The notes under the pieces are model-generated. The model saw only the letters and a list, made by a program, of their open reading frames with translations. It was not told where the DNA came from and did no database searches. A stretch of 42,298 bases of DNA from a virus. The DNA is taken from the IMG/VR virus record IMGVR_UViG_3300031950_000002, positions 1 to 42,298 of that record; one strand, written 5' to 3'. Every line of letters begins with the position of its first letter. The stretch's first letter is position 1. Below, piece after piece: positions 28,301 through 34,702 of the stretch. The translations under genes were made by a program, and so were the position numbers.

Positions 28301-31300
28301 ATCACTTACCAGCACGCGAAACAACTAACTTTTCGTCTATGGGCAGTATGCCATTAAGTAGTAGCCGTGACGTTCAGGTAAATGTAAATAACGTAATGCG
28401 GAACGTCAATATTAGTTTACAACCTACAAAGTATTTTCAATCGCCTAAATCTTTATTCCATACCATAACCAATATTAGACGAGAAGAAAGGGTTATATCC
28501 TGGGCTAGGAATCCGTACTTGATAGATGTACTAACTATATATCCTAAACCACTAATTATAGATCCAGTATCTATATATCAGAAAGAAGCTTTAAGTTGTG
28601 CGTCTTTGTACTTGAGTGATCATCTTGCTTATGCTCCATATGGCGCCTTAGGCACTAATAGTCCAAAAGCAATTTCTTCCACTTATGCCAGTATTGGTAT
28701 CTATCCTGACCGTTATAGCGGATTTATTAATAGTTCTGTATGGCCAAATGCCGTTATAGATGCTGGCATGGTGGGCGATCTGGTTATTACGAGTAATCAG
28801 CTACCATTTTATCTGCCCTATAATGTGGGTAGTGGGACAACCATAAGTTTACCATTGACGTTTTCTTTCCCGGTGGGTGCTGTTGTTGAAGCTAGCGGCT
28901 TGGGCTACGATAAATGGTCGTATCAAGAGTGGATCGTCAGCTACTGGCTTGGCGACACTTTCAGTGGCGCGCAACATTTGCCTGTACCGCGCCGCTGGCT
29001 AAACCACATGGCTATGTACACCAACACTTTGCCGATGCTTACGCAGACTACAGAAAGGCGCTATAATCGAGTTCTTAACAACTATTCATATATCACACCA
29101 ATCATGCAGCTGCATAACCCTCAAACTTTCTTTCTAAGCATGTATAGTAACCCTACTCATACTATGTTATACCTGTCTCATGTTCTAGGCTCATCGGCTT
29201 ACAATAACAAAGTCGTCTACGAAATGAGATTTGATATGGATCTGTTGCATGACTTGCCTGATACTGTAACGTACAACAACTACTGGCCACACATGCAGCA
29301 CACGGAGGTAAACATGAGGGAAGAAAATAAAAACATCAAAAAGTTCTTGATTTCACCACATCATTACTATACTGTCAAGGCTTTACTAGAACAGAAATAT
29401 TACGACCTATATGCATTAAATGCTGAAACACTGATTAACTACAATAAATATAATAATTCAGGTGGTTTATTTCATGGTTTAAACACACTTTCTACGATTC
29501 TCGGTTTACTCTCTGGCACTATTACGAATTTTCAAAGTCTATACTGGACTAAAAGGGATTTGATATTCACAACTACGTATAACATAATTGACCATGCTTA
29601 TAATACAAGTGTGGGCACTTATCCGTTCTATGCTATTGAATCGGTTAGCGGTACGATGCCTTCCTACGGGTACGATTGGCTCGGAGGCTTATACTTTTTA
29701 CTTAACAGCGATAATTATATCATCAATCATAGCGTCCCGTTCGCACAAGTAAATGATGCAAGAGTACAACCCAGAATACTCATACCAGAAGCGACCCATG
29801 TGCCGGTATTCTACACCTTCAATACTAGTCTATCTACACGGCGATTATCGCTATATAGGACTTCTATATTTGCGAGTGATATAGAACCACTGCCTGTGTT
29901 CCACTATAAGGGTGAAAGCGCAATTTTTGATAACACCAGCAGTCATACTAGACTAGAATCAGATATACAGATCGCTAACTCAATATTCACTAATAGTGTT
30001 TATAATATAGAGTTGGATAATGTTATAGTTAGTAATAGAATGCAGACTCCATTTAATGACATGTACAGAAGAGGTTATGCATTTGATTTATTTTACAATA
30101 CATCGCCTAATGCTAGTTTCAGATTTAATTACAATATCCCCGATGTTGATTTATTCTACTTAGAGTTTAATGGTTTTGGGAGGTTTGAGTATAATATGAA
30201 TTATGCTGATTTATTGATTCGTAATCCTGCGCCATGGTCTGTTTTTGTTTACCCAGTTTACCGGCCTATAAATAAGTTTCGCATAGGGGATCAAGATTAT
30301 AAAATGAGCGCACTCAAACTTTTAGGCGATGATGTTAATATGCTATTCCGCTTTCCGAAAGAAATGAGTATCATCATTACAGGTAGTAGTCATGGTGAAG
30401 CTGTAGGTAATTTGTTGTCTTTGAGTGTGCCACCACTATTTGTAGAACATCACGCCATGTGGAGAGGGAATGCCAGTGGCTTTTTTAGCATAGCAGTAGA
30501 TGCATTTAGTCAAATGAGTTACGTAGATGTAGCTAACATGTTAGATGCATCTGGTCAATTAAGGCAAAGTAATAATGTAAAACATAACATATTAGGTGTA
30601 ACATCGTCTGGCTTACTACCCGGAGCATTCAATATGACTTACAATACAAGAGGATACAATATATGGAACTTTACGCATCGGATAGATTACTTCTGGTTCG
30701 CTTGGGTTTTTGGTTATAGTAACGCACGCTCACATGCATCTATGTTCAGAACCCCATACGAGTTTTGGACTATCAACGATCGTGTGACTATCAAGCAACC
30801 TGTTTTGCGAGCCAATACGCTCTCGCACTACATGTACGATCCGCTTTACTTAGACACTGGGCGTGTTTTCATTAGACCTCGTCTTTATCCAGATAGTCAA
30901 CTGAGGCGAAACGTTACTAATCCTGTATCTGTTGAAGCGACAGCTAATATGCCACTTTTTGTGATTGCAGACGCTATATATATGAATGACCCAGCTCGTT
31001 ATTTAGGAGGAGACGTAACAAGAGACTGGATTAACGAGTTATATAGTTTTGACCATTTAGGTGGTAATCCGCCAACGTCTGTGGAGTTTTACTATACGAA
31101 CAGTGGTTTTAGTGTTGGTGATGGTGGTAATTGGGAAGGTGTTGGAATCCCATCTGGATATCGTGCTGGTTCCAATGTGATGACGAGGCCGTATGGCGGA
31201 TACGATCAAGCGATCATAAAGCAGGGTACTGGTGCTTCTGTAGCCAACTTCTACCACCTTGTAGAGGCAGAGCCGTCTATGACCCGCCTTTGGAGCATCC

Positions 31301-31926
31301 AATGTGGTCTGAATACATCGCCTCTTACAAGAACTGGAGACGAACTGACGCACGAGTACGGTGTTCCCGTAAGTAATAACCACATGGTGACGTCACATGG
31401 ACTACACTACGAAGCCACAATAACAGATTACTTCTTAGGTAACATGTTCTTGTATAAAGAGGATGATGCAAAATTATATGAGGGGCATCCGTTACCTCAT
31501 CCTAACTTCATCATCTTTGGCAAGTCTGATAATATTTACAAGTTTCTTGATAATCCTGTGCCGGAAGTCACATATAGTGCCCCGCCAATGTCTTATACGA
31601 TAGAGATAGGTCTTAGACTTTATACGGATTTAAATAATAGCGATGGTACAATAAATAGTAAGCAGTACCAAGATATTGTCATTAGGCCATATCAGAAGCA
31701 CCTGTCATTTTCGACTGATGAATCCGTAGAGTCACCTCATAGATATAGTTATGAACATCTACTGCAGAATAGCTGCTTTGCTCAACATGCATTCCCTGCT
31801 ATGGTGAGGAATAAACATGATATAGACTACCACCACCAGGCGGAATATGTGTTCAGTAATGGTGGTATCTTCGCGAACATCGCTTCAAGTTATATGAAAG
31901 CTGTTGCACAAAATCCGCCTTCTTAA
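19342..31926 (+). CDS. giant protein of unknown function, 4194 aa
   Basis: One uninterrupted frame of 12.6 kb, predicted near 480 kDa. The N-terminus has one or two hydrophobic helices (about residues 6-22, EAVVLLILLSLLFLC, and 27-47), then a basic linker. The rest is strikingly rich in Tyr, Asn, Ser, Pro and Phe, with short strand-like segments and few long helices; no internal repeat, coiled coil or catalytic motif stands out by eye. I looked for the DxDxD metal motif of phage RNA polymerases and did not find it. It is coupled to the spanin by ATGA overlap and followed by the primase after five bases. Candidates are a giant virion protein, adhesin or fibre; none can be shown. Coding character is uniform, so this is a real gene. 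Confidence 0.85.
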   Translation: MKRILEAVVLLILLSLLFLCIETHHIFLLAPVSFVSTRQILLLWNSLKNRKYDGTGVNASNEFSDQFDANIVELVGKVKALVNDYINKKKVGAPKRSHFVSLNNPTKSQLRSLSDGKYLCIDLSRYINSGKLVTEQLNNAFLVIKGKYSNRFKRSHSYSQLANDYKTYEFSIWRQKLVVDTHEVGFGSTGALDAFLHSYDLTNQYEYYAFDYSSSEPDHYFNTNELNTYGLSANSYWFTDNLCIDSYLANERTKHVKSSEVANIPFIPDPNKRAFAYHKLIKEGTIDNIRFYDYNVITIKILRAAEHIEFGNVNQDNYRRVFMDLLYSSMPTKTETISGSDYKRYMYPYFYVPIVFYYESLNLDDHNSAFSFQHNANGYGYLDPLVNHNTFQNMKTYGYFYPMRYNYNNSTWVTINPNLNSTYDLFGYTFLMPGPEGGTTFNHAGFGGSFSYGMSLKYLPDSKYRYGTYFTPYYTSDYIVSGYASAAMMHFYASQDFVRFTERSRKTYMENKLNINGKDFVSHKTTTIPTGLMPMYQEFYPIYLIDSYCFVENKKEAILLKPPTFSRYTLTPRQYNFHFRIPFGIQENERRDNTVLKAYAQANSYYHINPSTNFSEITPTYAYFTALSDYHTMLPPFNRQMAFLSIRAVQNMNNTIRSVNILSNSFLGRQLISGRTQNAILTNFCNWVNYPGTYTPFMNENQIRDNYLFATSPTNIRGLLWSNVYFRKLIDPGVAHELGFNDLNMTVDSDSVDQRLRRVIPFIQPFGITNVPVRVGSGENVVETPRRLWRMNVYSGTMSGTYIGFNPNESFFQKRAIALALMSYTLAVPDYPNSSPNIPWCWQSFDSMLSYAPEFGAEASKYGLGYEFRFAYFHNDIHPIPNMRLSLGNIDSNLYRLPLLTYNHLSPLFFVVLTDRNGYWQHGHLDDFSADTAMNTINTELTYLYIVPPDYIYNFKLPGPIRSISTHRFTSESLSDIYTVARYEFFAPYLPLYPYRDLNTILPRFDIKPHLKAFNIYRDILPTDNIIESLQESEGYRINNPNSTQPYEILSLRQYGYYNSFLGYFFVDVGGSFTTIERIDKLFNSGYETRTIRYLVIPSPGSSGSYSRILVDTSDPLLGTDFNPFYMDAGSVFLTSEVRYDAIRNRPTDTLTNLPTEMQGYVITMNGLTNLMFTYNNTFWNNGAKLWSTFDDFRSYYISYYDILKWPAHSSQNAMYAVYDLQKRFFAYSVLRTIALTNRIFFPNVRIRPLLSMNVSFEEGNNTENDIARRHIAYYKIYDDIVTKSSYYQTDLLTPMYITYNPLGAYVMVHEKDRDYIRSLMNTNVLPSTGDPNPVPLNASFNSEGFYNAIYENYELIGPWNFHNLLFPTFSTGEVRQPQAWAFSHPRIWPRPIMAYYYPSRVTPNPAYYLSGIIQYEEKTYSGRRPYHVLDYSNIKDFVVVIRLYKLNNEIVAESLNNDFVAIYHSNKVYLRTKTQFIEPIVPRTLKGTGRVRHSLTDLVSNVSSHLGKFEAIVGGKVLADLVSDKSVVGENYITKDYLHPIEDGVSAGSAYYIVNESTIINCFGDIHQVSNSELAFCDRTTYPYDKDEQDIEIVVPDDYDYETTTFGWSEAVYVKFKTEDVFNKAAGKDFEVNKYKGKINIVQEHPISYGIIDNVNILKKQRDYITMMLDINYLSNDKVGSANTITPIRKAEHLSLISNRFDNLSGSNVVYNLPRPASGDEFPTYYQRLIFEIDLPAQTLQYSQLSDALRYGRSDANTSLVSTTDGLSLYNDKDLGNVMLHETERFDEPMIVYDNPYNPKNVIFMFIDNLIAERANADVLNGNPLGVILTDEESNIVRENVINVGPNPFSGFWHMEYVGFITDYAWNKWSAGLNAEPRQGILKNMNTLYEGFSKVYFYKVELTNSDIYGRHLITNKSSVTFAQDGVTLADYIKLHKFAISALSLNAFAPFLDFTIYNNYFGGTPKTVYYSDDYTPNNLYLPSSYYRNNYPGSLNITEIRNSLYRFRVEDIAIQDQNQKFLFPAKDIVTRLFSFKLPVVTKVVFVKDEMPRYRIYPTSTLHPNNHDNVYDKGFYKVLYDYSLGNVTKWNRFSGTSALGRFYGSNQSYFYYNVITPSTNIQNTLRSQFNTNSTGYGTAEYNYDPLVTSVGFSWSSDPSKRKRLVYVVPPKPFDGNYDVFYRIGNLFAWPYDLIGANVQAECYYKNDTFFDYNLKAWYWPYIGRYAENLMHLNAQRAAFSPFTGYGYWMRYSDSQHIISPMMAFWFNPNNFISPDEVRPTLTQIKFSVNSEYGYSYGRVVNPYKDFIAYERPYGGEIAYGDINNSLILNKYTRKFPNSTNPTQLSVVSDVYRDNVFHTMTLITSAAIEIPQNFIYNMLISNYHPPVPLFAVHGIRTVFSLDSRVIYDSYKVPAHRLRAEGMWLNRTNYGLWASSWALYTGNIVCFDTPPYGTPLGGSFYLQQYMLSNIPLYYYYNDGNTNYRLFNIVHFNQELALKHFIPPELYYLVSYPIFLTNEQVADTNLDLNYQYEPFYMSTAKLNLVYVGTQKFYPLVSYGMPYVKLFYPFTELMVEYNEKSINEKFSPDIIRYSKTLYKYPLENFGFKNRGMPIYSIYIDGQYDFNHTPSDVSGNMAISQSAMLSYLRKDDINYDDPVYKPSGNSIHDPDFYKFFAYHDATIVREDTQFMSFLENNRSALAMAGAMNFLAGTSPNLKTSELVLRKLYDYYRTDTMAYDMMMFYFHAHDEEHTSYRLDRIGVLGHPKDQNTKVTTNFLNTLKYSPNTISGINKLNNPPNTYATDYYNLSGSYASTKMILERDIIKRPLSSTFRNLSNNVLTQLGTDIRLHFYMTSRLIYEDLLLQSYHYRSYVPLPNEGIYIPNTHIEFNLMLNQSISAKALFFVGNPYYIRSELANKANIYFVYNDYKVLSQFYKRVKRYRYRVRMPMVKGFKVSVGVMPLGYNATHAYSVGPAGAVGARNYSQYTDRQFGEYHLPARETTNFSSMGSMPLSSSRDVQVNVNNVMRNVNISLQPTKYFQSPKSLFHTITNIRREERVISWARNPYLIDVLTIYPKPLIIDPVSIYQKEALSCASLYLSDHLAYAPYGALGTNSPKAISSTYASIGIYPDRYSGFINSSVWPNAVIDAGMVGDLVITSNQLPFYLPYNVGSGTTISLPLTFSFPVGAVVEASGLGYDKWSYQEWIVSYWLGDTFSGAQHLPVPRRWLNHMAMYTNTLPMLTQTTERRYNRVLNNYSYITPIMQLHNPQTFFLSMYSNPTHTMLYLSHVLGSSAYNNKVVYEMRFDMDLLHDLPDTVTYNNYWPHMQHTEVNMREENKNIKKFLISPHHYYTVKALLEQKYYDLYALNAETLINYNKYNNSGGLFHGLNTLSTILGLLSGTITNFQSLYWTKRDLIFTTTYNIIDHAYNTSVGTYPFYAIESVSGTMPSYGYDWLGGLYFLLNSDNYIINHSVPFAQVNDARVQPRILIPEATHVPVFYTFNTSLSTRRLSLYRTSIFASDIEPLPVFHYKGESAIFDNTSSHTRLESDIQIANSIFTNSVYNIELDNVIVSNRMQTPFNDMYRRGYAFDLFYNTSPNASFRFNYNIPDVDLFYLEFNGFGRFEYNMNYADLLIRNPAPWSVFVYPVYRPINKFRIGDQDYKMSALKLLGDDVNMLFRFPKEMSIIITGSSHGEAVGNLLSLSVPPLFVEHHAMWRGNASGFFSIAVDAFSQMSYVDVANMLDASGQLRQSNNVKHNILGVTSSGLLPGAFNMTYNTRGYNIWNFTHRIDYFWFAWVFGYSNARSHASMFRTPYEFWTINDRVTIKQPVLRANTLSHYMYDPLYLDTGRVFIRPRLYPDSQLRRNVTNPVSVEATANMPLFVIADAIYMNDPARYLGGDVTRDWINELYSFDHLGGNPPTSVEFYYTNSGFSVGDGGNWEGVGIPSGYRAGSNVMTRPYGGYDQAIIKQGTGASVANFYHLVEAEPSMTRLWSIQCGLNTSPLTRTGDELTHEYGVPVSNNHMVTSHGLHYEATITDYFLGNMFLYKEDDAKLYEGHPLPHPNFIIFGKSDNIYKFLDNPVPEVTYSAPPMSYTIEIGLRLYTDLNNSDGTINSKQYQDIVIRPYQKHLSFSTDESVESPHRYSYEHLLQNSCFAQHAFPAMVRNKHDIDYHHQAEYVFSNGGIFANIASSYMKAVAQNPPS

Positions 31927-31931
31927 TAGAA

Positions 31932-33308
31932 ATGGATTTTGAGAAGATACGAAATAGTATCTCTATAGTCGATGTTGTACAGTCTTACGGTATTGTTCTT
32001 AAGAAAGTGGGCCGTCAATATATGAGCTTATCACCATTTAAACGCGAAACTAAGCCATCTTTTTTTGTTTTACCTGACAAAAACATATTCAAATGTTTTT
32101 CCTCTGGGCATGGTGGTGATGTTATCAAATTTGTAGCTCTGATGGAACAAGTCTCATACTCAGAAGCTGCTAAAATCTTATGCGATAGGTATAACATCCA
32201 GATTGACGAAGATAATAAGTCTAAAAATAACCCCTTGTACTTCAAGCGGCAAATAGCCAGCTATCTCTCTAAAGCATTACTCAAAAATACAGATTCTACT
32301 TGTTTTCATTATCTTAAAAAGAGATTTTCTTTTTTAGAACAAGAAACTATAACTTCTATTATAAACAAGTTCATAATTGGCATGTGGGATTCTCAGATGT
32401 ATAATGAACTCGTTACTCTTTATGGTGAACAAAGGATTAAACGCATGCGCTTCCCTAAAACAGACAAAAATATTTTCATCGTACTCCCCATTATAGAAAA
32501 CAATAAGGTTATAACATTTATGTTTCGAACACTTAGTGATAATTCAGAATACAAGTATATATACTCTGCAGAGCCTAATAAATCGCTTGTTGATGTCGTT
32601 TATAACTACAACCCTTACGACAGAAATAACGAGATTTATGTAACTGAGGGTATCCTTGACGCTATCGCACTCTATGGTATAGGTATAACAAATGTGGTTT
32701 CTCTGCTAGGATTGAATATAAATGATAAAAAGCTGTCTAAACTGAATAAATACAATATAATAAATCTAGCTTTGGACACTGATCGTTCTGGGTATAGAGC
32801 CTCACTAAAATTAGCACAATACTTCATGCGTCAAAATAAAATCGTATATATACTACTAAATACACCTTATAAAGATGTAGATGAGGCTATAAAAGCAGGA
32901 GTTTACAATAAAGAAACGATAAAACATAAAAAACAGCTAATAACTACACATATATATATTAGAAAGTATAAATCTATTGATTCAGAAGCGCAATATAAGC
33001 AGTGGATTAAGAAAGTAATTAGTGGTATAAAAGATAGTGATATAAGATACTTATATAACAAAAGTATTTACGAAGCCATTAAGCAAAAACCTCTGGATAA
33101 TAAAGAAAGTTTGGGTATAAACAAACTACTAGAAACACTAACTACTCCGTCACTTAGGCTAGCGTTAGCCTATATAGTAGATGCGATAGATGAAAGAGAG
33201 AGGTACAATATGTTACAAAACATGCGAACAGATAAAAAAGAGGACATAATAGATGACAGGCTTATTAATATAATAGTAGATAGTTTATTTTGCAGTCAAT
33301 CCAAATGA
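31932..33308 (+). CDS. dnaG: DnaG-type DNA primase with degenerate zinc finger
   Basis: Synthesises RNA primers for DNA replication. The N-terminal CHC2-like module keeps its frame (LSPFKRETKPSF, then IFKCFSSGHGGDVIKFV). Three of the four zinc ligands are replaced: S34 for Cys, K37 for His, S58 for Cys; only C55 remains. The same loss is known in many Bacteroidota DnaG proteins. The TOPRIM domain is complete, with E239 (VTEGILDA), D282/D284 (LALDTDRSG) and D315/D317 (KDVDEAIKAG). The C-terminal ~130 residues are helical, in the place of the helicase-binding domain; no replicative helicase is recognised here apart from the SNF2 protein. It follows the giant gene with five bases between. Confidence 0.88.
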   Translation: MDFEKIRNSISIVDVVQSYGIVLKKVGRQYMSLSPFKRETKPSFFVLPDKNIFKCFSSGHGGDVIKFVALMEQVSYSEAAKILCDRYNIQIDEDNKSKNNPLYFKRQIASYLSKALLKNTDSTCFHYLKKRFSFLEQETITSIINKFIIGMWDSQMYNELVTLYGEQRIKRMRFPKTDKNIFIVLPIIENNKVITFMFRTLSDNSEYKYIYSAEPNKSLVDVVYNYNPYDRNNEIYVTEGILDAIALYGIGITNVVSLLGLNINDKKLSKLNKYNIINLALDTDRSGYRASLKLAQYFMRQNKIVYILLNTPYKDVDEAIKAGVYNKETIKHKKQLITTHIYIRKYKSIDSEAQYKQWIKKVISGIKDSDIRYLYNKSIYEAIKQKPLDNKESLGINKLLETLTTPSLRLALAYIVDAIDERERYNMLQNMRTDKKEDIIDDRLINIIVDSLFCSQSK

Positions 33309-33342
33309 TTGCATGTTCTGTATTATAGACACTTAAGACACT

Positions 33343-33356
33343 AATTGAATGCAATT
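33343..33356 (+). terminator. weak terminator-like hairpin after the primase
   Basis: AATTG-AATG-CAATT followed by TTG, about 35 bases after the primase stop. The stem is short and AT-rich, so this is only a suggestion. Confidence 0.2.
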
Positions 33357-33400
33357 TTGTATATTTTGATAGTATTTTGCTTAGGTGAGAACCAAGCCTC

Positions 33401-33530
33401 TAGGGTTAGGACGACCCGAAGTGAAGCCTGTGGAGCAGGCTCTGGTGGATGACCGTAGTCCCTACGGGCTACCTAAAAAGCTATCCTGCGACGAAGCAGG
33501 AAGCTCAACAGCAGGAGTTGAGCAGTCCGC
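33401..33530 (+). ncRNA. orphan omega-RNA-like segment (family-2 right end without TnpB)
   Basis: 130 bases closely matching 14484-14614 at the 3' end of the family-2 tnpB gene, but with no tnpB before it. The stems are preserved, with GTAGTCC/GGGCTAC using a wobble in place of a standard pair, CCTGC/GCAGG unchanged, and terminal GCTCAAC/GTTGAGC around a different loop. The end AGTCCGC is identical. The following 33531 onward (TGATTTGACATAGTATG) would be the guide. TATTTTG at about 33373-33379 could act as a promoter box. It lies at the 3' end of a minus-strand gene it has truncated. Confidence 0.6.
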
Positions 33531-33816
33531 TGATTTGACATAGTATGTTTTGTAGAATCGGGTCGCTTTTAGTACAGTCGCCGTTTATTGCTTCATTTAA
33601 TAGAATACCGAACTTGTTTAGTGTATCGTTATCATTAATACTTAGGGCGCTTTTGATCCATATTTGAGCAATGTTTTTTATCGGCCACTTGTAGTATAGG
33701 CTTACGACATCGTCTATGTGGCCGGCAAAAGACATCATATAATATCGTCCTTTACCTTGATCTAGGTAATCAAATAAATTAGTACATAGATTGTACAGCT
33801 CCATAATTTCCTTCAT
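33505..33816 (-). CDS. hypothetical protein, 103 aa, 3' end replaced by element sequence
   Basis: No family is recognised. Helical, with a well-formed N-terminal part (MELYNLCTNLFDYLDQGKGR) and a second part (IWIKSALSINDNDTLNKFG). The last eight codons (GLLNSCC and the stop) are read from the orphan omega-RNA-like segment, so the original gene was longer or differently ended. A promoter-like TAAATTTA at 33822-33829 lies a few bases before the ATG, in the usual spacing. It is divergent from the tail tube gene. It may still be functional if only the tail was lost. Confidence 0.5.
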   Translation of the reverse strand: MKEIMELYNLCTNLFDYLDQGKGRYYMMSFAGHIDDVVSLYYKWPIKNIAQIWIKSALSINDNDTLNKFGILLNEAINGDCTKSDPILQNILCQISGLLNSCC

Positions 33817-33868
33817 AGTTGTAAATTTATCGAAATGTACCTGTGTGATAAAATATAGTAATAGTTGG

Positions 33869-33876
33869 TATATTTA
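33869..33876 (+). promoter_or_regulatory. promoter-like box before the tail tube gene
   Basis: TATATTTA ends three bases before the ATG at 33880; same box and spacing as other phage genes here. It favours 33880 over the in-frame ATG at 33865 as the start. Confidence 0.5.
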
Positions 33877-33879
33877 TTC

Positions 33880-34491
33880 ATGGCTAACTTTGTTGATTTC
33901 GCGCAGCTTGGGGTTACACAGGGTTATTTGGGTTTTGTTGAGTACCCTAGGCTTTCTGGCGGTGGCAAAGAGTTTTTATGGCAGCACATGTGGGATATTG
34001 ATATCCCTGTTAAGCCAAGAGCAGTATATTGGCCTGGTTTAGATGTAATAAAACACAGGATGAAAACCCTTTCTCTGGACGTTAAGAAAGATTTAGTCGG
34101 CAATGCCGATGTTAATATTCGGGGTATACATATCAAGCAGCATGGTGGTTACGAAAGTGATGGGACTGTCAATTGGGAAATGATTGACTTTGAAGACCAA
34201 ACGATTTATGCTATGGCATTATCTTTTATGAGTGCTGGGGGGGCTAATCGATACAAGTTTCAGCTCAGAAAGGAAGATGTGCTGATACCTGTTTTCCAAG
34301 TATTCTTCCTCAACTCTAGTCGCAAACCCGTTAAGAGAATCGACTTTTACACTCTACAATTTACGAGTTATGACTATAGTTACGAAACTCCCACTGAACC
34401 CTCTGGTGTGCGTGAAACCGTGACGTTAAACTTCAGCTATGAACATCACGATAAGACTCTTTTGAACGTAGTTCCAGCATTTACTTTCTAA
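33880..34491 (+). CDS. probable tail tube protein, T4 gp19-like
   Basis: The inner tube of contractile tails. The 203-residue protein follows the gp19-type order. There is an N-terminal strand region with WDIDIPV, a central segment ADVNIRGIHIKQHGG followed by NWEMIDFED (compare the gp19 pattern of a beta strand, then DDWTVTV and ND), and a C-terminal FYTLQFTSYDYSYE followed by ETVTLNFSYEHHD. Start at 33880 (MANFVDFAQLG) rather than 33865, because of the promoter box. It leads a plus-strand run with the DNA-binding protein and terminase. It is far from the sheath gene at 5.6 kb, to which it must bind. Recognised from the overall pattern, so moderate. Confidence 0.6.
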   Translation: MANFVDFAQLGVTQGYLGFVEYPRLSGGGKEFLWQHMWDIDIPVKPRAVYWPGLDVIKHRMKTLSLDVKKDLVGNADVNIRGIHIKQHGGYESDGTVNWEMIDFEDQTIYAMALSFMSAGGANRYKFQLRKEDVLIPVFQVFFLNSSRKPVKRIDFYTLQFTSYDYSYETPTEPSGVRETVTLNFSYEHHDKTLLNVVPAFTF

Positions 34492-34492
34492 T

Positions 34493-34702
34493 ATGGAGAC
34501 GATACAAAACGATAAAAGATATATCACTAATTATGAAGCGTCAGGTATCTTAGGTATTCCAACCTACAAGATAGATACAGTTATTAGAGCATACAGCGTT
34601 CCACATTACCGATCTGGCAGCACTATATTTATTAGAAAAGATGTTTTGCCACATATTAAGGCATTTGTTGAGCTGTTAGAGCAAAGTGGATATGTATTTT
34701 GA
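34493..34702 (+). CDS. small helix-turn-helix DNA-binding protein, possible small terminase subunit
   Basis: 69 residues resembling excisionase/MerR-type winged helix proteins: an ITNYEASGILGIPTYKIDTV helix-turn-helix, then a wing with VPHYRSGSTIFIRKDVLPHI. It begins one base after the tube stop and overlaps the terminase start by 17 bases, so it is co-translated with the large subunit. That position is where small terminase subunits, which bind packaging sites, usually lie. A regulator or excisionase-like factor is the alternative; no integrase is present. Confidence 0.6.
   Translation: METIQNDKRYITNYEASGILGIPTYKIDTVIRAYSVPHYRSGSTIFIRKDVLPHIKAFVELLEQSGYVF

Noticed and set aside
19342-31926. 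Giant virion RNA polymerase as in crAss-like phages
   Set aside because: No DxDxD-type catalytic motif was found and composition is unlike a polymerase.
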